A DNA stretch of 64,000 bases from Saxidomus purpurata (Eukaryota; Mollusca; Bivalvia; Venerida; Veneridae): positions 30,318,746 to 30,382,745 of the forward strand of contig JAFMSR010000010.1 of the NCBI GenBank assembly GCA_022818135.1. The letters run 5' to 3'. Position 1 is the first letter of the stretch. Each line of letters starts with the position of its first letter. The notes under the pieces are model-generated. The model did no database searches. It worked only from the letters and a program-made list of their open reading frames with translations, and was not told the origin of the DNA. Made by a program: the position numbers and the translations under genes. This document shows positions 58,948 to 64,000 of this stretch, piece after piece.

Positions 58948-60684
58948 AACAAGAAGGCCAAGATGACACTATATCGCTCGACTGCGATTTTTTGAAAATA
59001 TGTGACCAAACTTCAACTCATAAACAGTAACATTCTGTTTGACCTTAACAAAGCAAATCTTTTGACCAATTTACATGATGATTGGGTTGTAAATGTCACA
59101 TGTATGGCATACACAAAGTTTTTAACCGGGTGACCTAGTTTTTTTACCTCAGATTACCCATATTCATACTCAACCTAAATTTGATCAAGACAATCATAGT
59201 AACAAAGTTTCATGAACATCCACATAAAAATGCAACCTCTATTGCATATACAAGGTTTTTTAAAAGATTTACCCTGTGACCTAGTTTTTGACTCAGATGA
59301 CCCATGTTATAATTGACTTCGATTGCATCAAGGCAATCATACCGACCAAGTTTCATGAAGGTCCAATGAAAAATGCAACTTCTATTGCATACACAAGGTT
59401 TTCCTATGATTTCACCCCTTGACCTGGTTTTTGACCCTGGAAGATCCATGTTCGAACATGGTCTAGATTTCATAAAGGCAATCATACTGACTATGTTTCA
59501 TTACAATGCAATGAAAAATGCAACCTCTATTGCATACACAAGATTTTTCTATGATTTGACCGGGTTACCTAGTTTTTGACCCTGGATGACCCATGTCCCT
59601 ATTGGCCTAGATTGCATCAAGATCCCGTGACATAGTTTTTGACCCTATATCGCTCACCTGAATACAAGTCCACTTGCCTGATAGGTGTGGTCAATTTAGA
59701 CCCAAGAGGCATGATTTGAACAAAGTAGGTGGAAGACCACCTGACAATGTCACATACGAAATAGGTTTTCCTATAAACGTCTTTGCAAAACAAATGACCC
59801 CTGGGCGGGGCCAATATTAACCCCAGGGGTATGATTTGAACAAACTTTGAAGAAGTCTGCTAGGCAACGCTACATGCTAAATATCTAAGCTCTAGGTCTT
59901 GTGGTTTCAGAGAAGAATATTTTTACAGTTTTTCCTGTGTAGGCCTATGCAAAATCAAGTGACCCCCTGAAGGTGTCAATTTGAACAATCTTAGTAGAGG
60001 TCCACTAAACAATGGCACATGCTAAATATCTAAGCTCTAGGCCTTGTGGTTTCAGAGAAGAAGATTTAAAAAAAAAATTCCTATGTGTTGCCATAGCAAC
60101 TAGAGTTCTGCATGGAATGGAATTCTTTGAACAACTTTGATAGAGCTTCATGCAAGGAACACCCCTGCAAAGTTTCATCAACATTGGCTTAATGGTTTAA
60201 GAAGAGAAATGATTGATGGATGGACGGACGCAATGTGATCCTAATAGCTCAATGCAACCTCTTTTGCATACACAATGTTTTTCTCTGATTTGACAGCGTG
60301 ACTTAGTTTTTTAAACCTAGAAGACCCTTGTTCGAACTCGACCTAGATTGTATCAAGACAATCATACTGACCAAGTTTCATGAAGGTCCAATCAAAAATG
60401 CAACCTCTATTGCATACACAAGGTTTTTATATAATTAACCCTGTGACCTAGTTTTTGAACCTAGATGACCCATATTCAAACCTGACCTAGATTGCATCAA
60501 GGCAGTCATATTGACAAAGTTTTATGAAGATCCAGTGAAATATGCAGCCTCTATTGCATACACAAGGTAAAGTTTTGACAGACAGACAGACAGATAGACA
60601 GACGACAGACAGACAGATGACGGACGACTGACATCAGGCAACCACAATTGCTCACCTCTGAGCACTTCGTGCTCAGGTGAGCTA
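58948..60684 (+). mobile_element. composite B/A/B element inserted in duplication copy 1
   Basis: It starts AACAAGAAGGCCAAGATGAC. Family B units run to about 59640, family A units and 3' region from about 59645 to 60252, then family B again to the end. The 3' end is the best family B hairpin: GCTCACC, TC bulge, TGAGCAC, loop TTC, GTGCTCA, GGTGAGC (60650-60682), then TAA. Copy 2 of the duplication lacks the whole segment. Confidence 0.8.
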
Positions 60685-61092
60685 AGAAGTGAAAAGAAAT
60701 TTTCACGATTCCATGTTCTTTTAGAGAAAAGTCATGCCAAATATTCCATATTCCGATTTACTTCCATTTGAATTGATTAAAGAACAATTATATTGAAGCC
60801 TGTTACAATACTACTTAAGTCTTGACATGAAATTGCTAATTTTTCAAATGAAATTCACATCTGTGGCATTGGAATGGTTGAAGTCGATTAGTCTAATGAT
60901 TAGGGATGCGCATGGGATTGAATCTTCTCTGTGGAATCTTACATGCATTATTACTAACTAAACTTTTTGTCATCAGCATATATATATATACTATTGTTCT
61001 TAAGCAAATACTTGCTTTATTCTACTAACCTTTGATTGATTTATACCCTGCACTCTCGAAGTTTTTAATCATGAAATAACTGTTATTCTTAC

Positions 61093-61176
61093 CATAAGGT
61101 TATTGCCAACCCCTGCATCACTTCCCATTTGATCTGCTTGAATTGCTTCACCATCAGGCTCCGTTTCGTTACATAT
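61093..61176 (-). CDS. candidate cassette exon, copy 1
   Basis: 84 bp between GTTTTGTTTAG and ATG/gtaagaat, exactly 28 codons. Frame 1 reads ICNETEPDGEAIQADQ, then MGSDAGVGNNLM (net acidic). Another frame is also open, so the frame rests on phase: 0/0 would join the candidate exon at 18032, which starts in phase 0. The product is unrecognised, with no domain. The exon differs from its duplicate at 21 of 84 aligned bases although both flanking introns are nearly identical. Both splice sites are intact in both copies. If it belongs to the PDZ gene, the intervening intron would be about 43 kb. Confidence 0.5.
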
Positions 61177-61249
61177 CTAAACAAAACAGGATATGAATAA
61201 TAAAATACAGGTAAGCAACGGTATCAGAATTGTGTTTAGAATCATCTGA

Positions 61250-62160
61250 TATCTAAGCTCTAGGCCTTGTGGTTTCAGAAATAAAGATTTTTAATGTTTT
61301 TTCTATATAAGACTATGTAAAATCAAAACCCTCTGGCAGGGTCAATTTTGAGCCGAGAACATAAATTGAACAATCTTAGTAAAGGTCTACTAGGCAATGT
61401 CACATGCTAAATATCTAAGCTATATGCCTTGTGGTTTCAGAGAAGATTTTTTTAAAGTTTTTCCTATGTAAAATCAAGTGACCCCCCGGGCAGGGGCAGT
61501 TTTGACCCAGTGGTCATGATGCTACATGCTAAATATCACAGCTTAAGGCCATGTGGTTTCAGAGAAGAAGATTTTAAAAGCTTTTCTTGTATAAGACTAT
61601 GTCAAATCAAGTGACCCCCTAGAGGTGTCAAATTTTGACCCGGGGATCATAATTTGAATAATCTTGGTAGAAGTCCACTAGGCAATGCTTCATGCCAAAT
61701 ATCTAAGCTCTAGGCCTTATGGTTTAAGACAATATTTTTTAATGTTTTTCCTATATAAGCCTATGTTAAACCAAGTTACCCCACGGGCAGGGTCAATTTT
61801 GACCCGGGTGTCATAATTTGAACACTCTTTGTAGAGGTCCACTAGCCAATGCTACGTTCAAAATATCTAAGCCTTAGGCTTTTTGGTTTCAGAGAAAAAG
61901 ATTTTAAAAGTTTGTTTTATTTGTTGCCATAGCAACCAGTGTTCTGAATGGAATGAAATTCTTTGAACAACTTTGATAGAGTTTCATGCAAGGATTATCC
62001 CTGTAAAATTTCATCAAAATTGGCCCGGTGGTTTCAGAGGAGATGTTGTTTGAATTGAAAAATGTTAATGAACGTACGATGTAGAACATATTATTACGTA
62101 CGATGTACTGTGAGCGATCCTTATAGCTTACTCTGGTACATTGTGCCAGGTGAGCTAAAA
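61250..62160 (+). mobile_element. family A element between the two duplication copies
   Basis: Five units starting ATCTAAGCTCTAGGCCTTGT, the family A 3' region (GTTGCCATAGCAACCAG) and the end hairpin TAGCTTACTCTGG..CCAGGTGAGCTA, then AAAA at 62160. Its first units belong to the duplicated block. Confidence 0.75.
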
Positions 62161-63670
62161 AGGGGCATAACTCTATCAAATATGACCTTAAAGTACAGAT
62201 TTTGGCGGCATCATGACCCTTTTGTTAAAAGCAATACGATTTGAAAGTTTGATGAAGAAATCTTAAGAAATGGCAAAGTTATAGCCAACGTTAAGTTTTG
62301 TGATTAACGACAGACAAACGAACAAAGCTATCCCTATGTATCTCCAGGGATTACACTAGCCAAGACTCATAGGGAGTAGTGACTTCTCCCTTCAGATACA
62401 ATAGGGAGTTTTTCAGAACAGGGAGAAGCTTGCACGACCCATTGATAACTTTTAATGTAAAATCAGTATACCCTTTTCATACTAAAACAACTACATAAAA
62501 CAAACATTTTTTATTAATAAAAATTCTTTTTCATTGATAAACATTCTTGAGTGATAATAGATGTTCTGTGGGTTCCCTTGAATTTTACCCTTAGATCCCC
62601 CATTAACTGTTTAAGAGATATGACATTGAACTAGCAGAATTGTAATATACTGAAAGAAAAAAGGTTAGTCAGTTTAAGTTTCAAGCTTAAATGGAACCTA
62701 TATTTTTCTGTTCAATCACTTATTCAGCGAAGCTCTACCGATTTTGAGACAAAAATAATGCTATGATTGTGTTGACACAGTTACTGGCCCAATTTTTTAA
62801 TCGGCTTTGTAGCTACATGTAATTATGAAATTATGCATAACCTTATATCATATCTTTAAGAAGATGTGTAAACAACTTGTGTGCTAGTGATAAAAAATTT
62901 TTAATATTGAAAAAAGAAATCCACAATTCCATGTACTTTTAGAGAAAAGTCATGCCAAATATTCCATATTACTTCCAGTTTAATTTATTAAAGATAATTA
63001 TAATGAAGCCGATTCTGTGACAATACTATAAGTCTTTACATGAAATTGCTATTGTTTTCAAATGAAATTAACATCTGTGACATTGGAATGGTTGAAGTCG
63101 ATTTGTCCAATGGTTAGGGAGGCGTATGAGATTGAATCTTCTCTGTGGAATTTTACATGCATTATTACTAACTAAACTTTTTGTCATCAGCATATATATA
63201 TACTATTGTTCTTAAGCAAATACTTGCTTTATTCTACTAACCTTTGACTGATTTATACCCTGCACTCTCGAAGTTTTTAATCATGAAATAACTGTTATTC
63301 TTACCGTAGTAAGGTTATCGTTAACCATTGCATAACTTCCATTTTGATCCACTTGAATTCCTGTAGGATAAGGCTTCTTTTTGTAACATATCTAAACAAA
63401 ACAGGATATGAATATTAAAATACAGGTAAGCAACGGTGTCAGAATTGTGTTTAGAATCATCTGATATCTAAGCTCTAGGCCTTGTGGTTTCAGAAATAAA
63501 GATTTTTAATGTTTTTTCTATATAAGCCTATGTAAAATCAAAAGACCCCCGGGCGGGGTCAATTTTGAGCCAGGAACATAGATTGAACAATCTTAGTAAA
63601 GGTCTACTAGGCAATGCCACATGCTAAATATCTAAGCTATATGCCTTGTGGTTTCAGAGAAGAAGATTTT
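62158..63670. repeat. tandem duplication, copy 2
   Basis: The compact copy of the block also present at 56705-61470. It lacks the 1.54-kb TTAA-MITE-containing segment (junction near 62620) and the 1.74-kb composite element (junction near 62890). Identity is very high around the exon, and lower with small indels towards the left end. Confidence 0.85.
63305..63391 (-). CDS. candidate cassette exon, copy 2
   Basis: 87 bp between GTTTTGTTTAG and ACG/gtaagaat, exactly 29 codons: ICYKKKPYPTGIQVDQ, then NGSYAMVNDNLTT. It has one codon more than copy 1 and identical splice sites. Net charge changes from strongly acidic in copy 1 to slightly basic here, and two Tyr residues replace Asp. In this frame 19 of 21 differences fall at first or second codon positions. 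The product is unrecognised. Being symmetrical (phase 0/0), either or both copies could be spliced in without a frame shift. Confidence 0.5.
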
Positions 63671-64000
63671 TCCCACATAAGCCAATATAAACACAAGTGA
63701 CCCCCGGGCGGGGTCAATTTTGACCCGGGGGTCATATTACATAAACTGAACAATCTTGGTATCTTGCTAACTTGAGAAGAGTTTTAGTTTTTCCTTTCCG
63801 TTGCCATCGCATCCAGAGTTCTGCATAGAATGGCATTATTTGAACATGGGCTTCATGCAAGAAACACCCTATCAAATTTCAGAGGAGATGTCGTTTGAAG
63901 GAAAATGTTAACAGACGTACAACATACGACGGACGACTTACAGTGAACGATCCTAAAAGCTCACTCTGGTACTTTTTAGTTAAAACAGCTACATGATTAA
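63470..64000 (+). mobile_element. family A element at the window edge
   Basis: Two units, then the 3' region (CCGTTGCCATCGCATCCAG and AGTTCTGCATAGAATGGC) and a degenerate end near 63985 (AGCTCACTCTGGTAC). The 3' hairpin is decayed. Confidence 0.65.

Larger units (their letters stand above)
56705..61470. repeat. tandem duplication, copy 1 (with insertions)
   Basis: Collinear with 62158-63670 in three blocks: 56705-57128, 58671-58947 and 60690-61470. Shared words include GGGAGAAGTTTTTCAGAACA, GAACTAGCA..ATTGTAATATACTG and AGAGAAAAGTCATGCCAAAT. Between the blocks copy 1 has extra sequence: 1.54 kb (57129-58670) and a 1.74-kb element (58948-60684). The last block carries the candidate exon at 61093. 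Confidence 0.85.

Noticed and set aside
60880..60935. tRNA-like words (GTCTAATGATTAGGGATGCG, GGGATTGAATC) repeated at 63090-63140
   Set aside because: The spacing roughly fits A and B boxes, but they are too degenerate and simply part of the duplicated block; they could be a very old SINE.

Overview
This window is eukaryotic nuclear DNA. It is AT-rich, has spliced exons with GT/AG borders, one 500-N scaffold gap, and a very dense load of short interspersed elements carrying internal tandem repeats of about 140-170 bp. That repeat style, together with tRNA-derived SINEs, a Tc1-like relic, and CR1/Jockey-like and L1/Tx1-like LINE relics, points to a mollusc and most likely a bivalve. The species assignment is an inference; no marker gene settles it.

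Genes are few, and all candidate exons lie on the minus strand. Four well-supported exons between 1189 and 4827 join in frame. They encode a Cys/His zinc finger of TRAF type followed at once by one complete PDZ domain that most resembles the first PDZ domain of the LNX E3-ligase family. A candidate linker exon at 18032-18153 joins in phase. Two tandem copies of a symmetrical 28/29-codon exon (61093-61176 and 63305-63391) could be further upstream exons of the same gene. A separate candidate 3'-terminal exon with a poly(A) signal lies near 44.7 kb.

Layout: 1-13 kb is the PDZ gene with intronic repeats; 13-30 kb is mostly sparse sequence with a G-rich tract, a hAT-like MITE, SINEs and LINE fragments; 30-56 kb is almost wall-to-wall elements, often nested or head to tail; 56.7-63.7 kb is a diverged tandem duplication that carries the duplicated exon.

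Three observations stand out. (1) The duplicated exon is only 75% identical between copies while the intron sequence touching it on both sides is about 98-99% identical, the reverse of the normal pattern. (2) About ten repeat families share one architecture (AACAAGAG start, small 5' hairpin, family-specific subterminal motif, tandem core, 3' hairpin with a 3-nt loop) although the stem sequences differ and covary; this resembles non-autonomous rolling-circle (Helentron/HINE-like) elements. (3) Several families carry arrays of nuclear-receptor-type half-sites, including perfect palindromic estrogen-response-element consensus sites and perfect DR1 sites.
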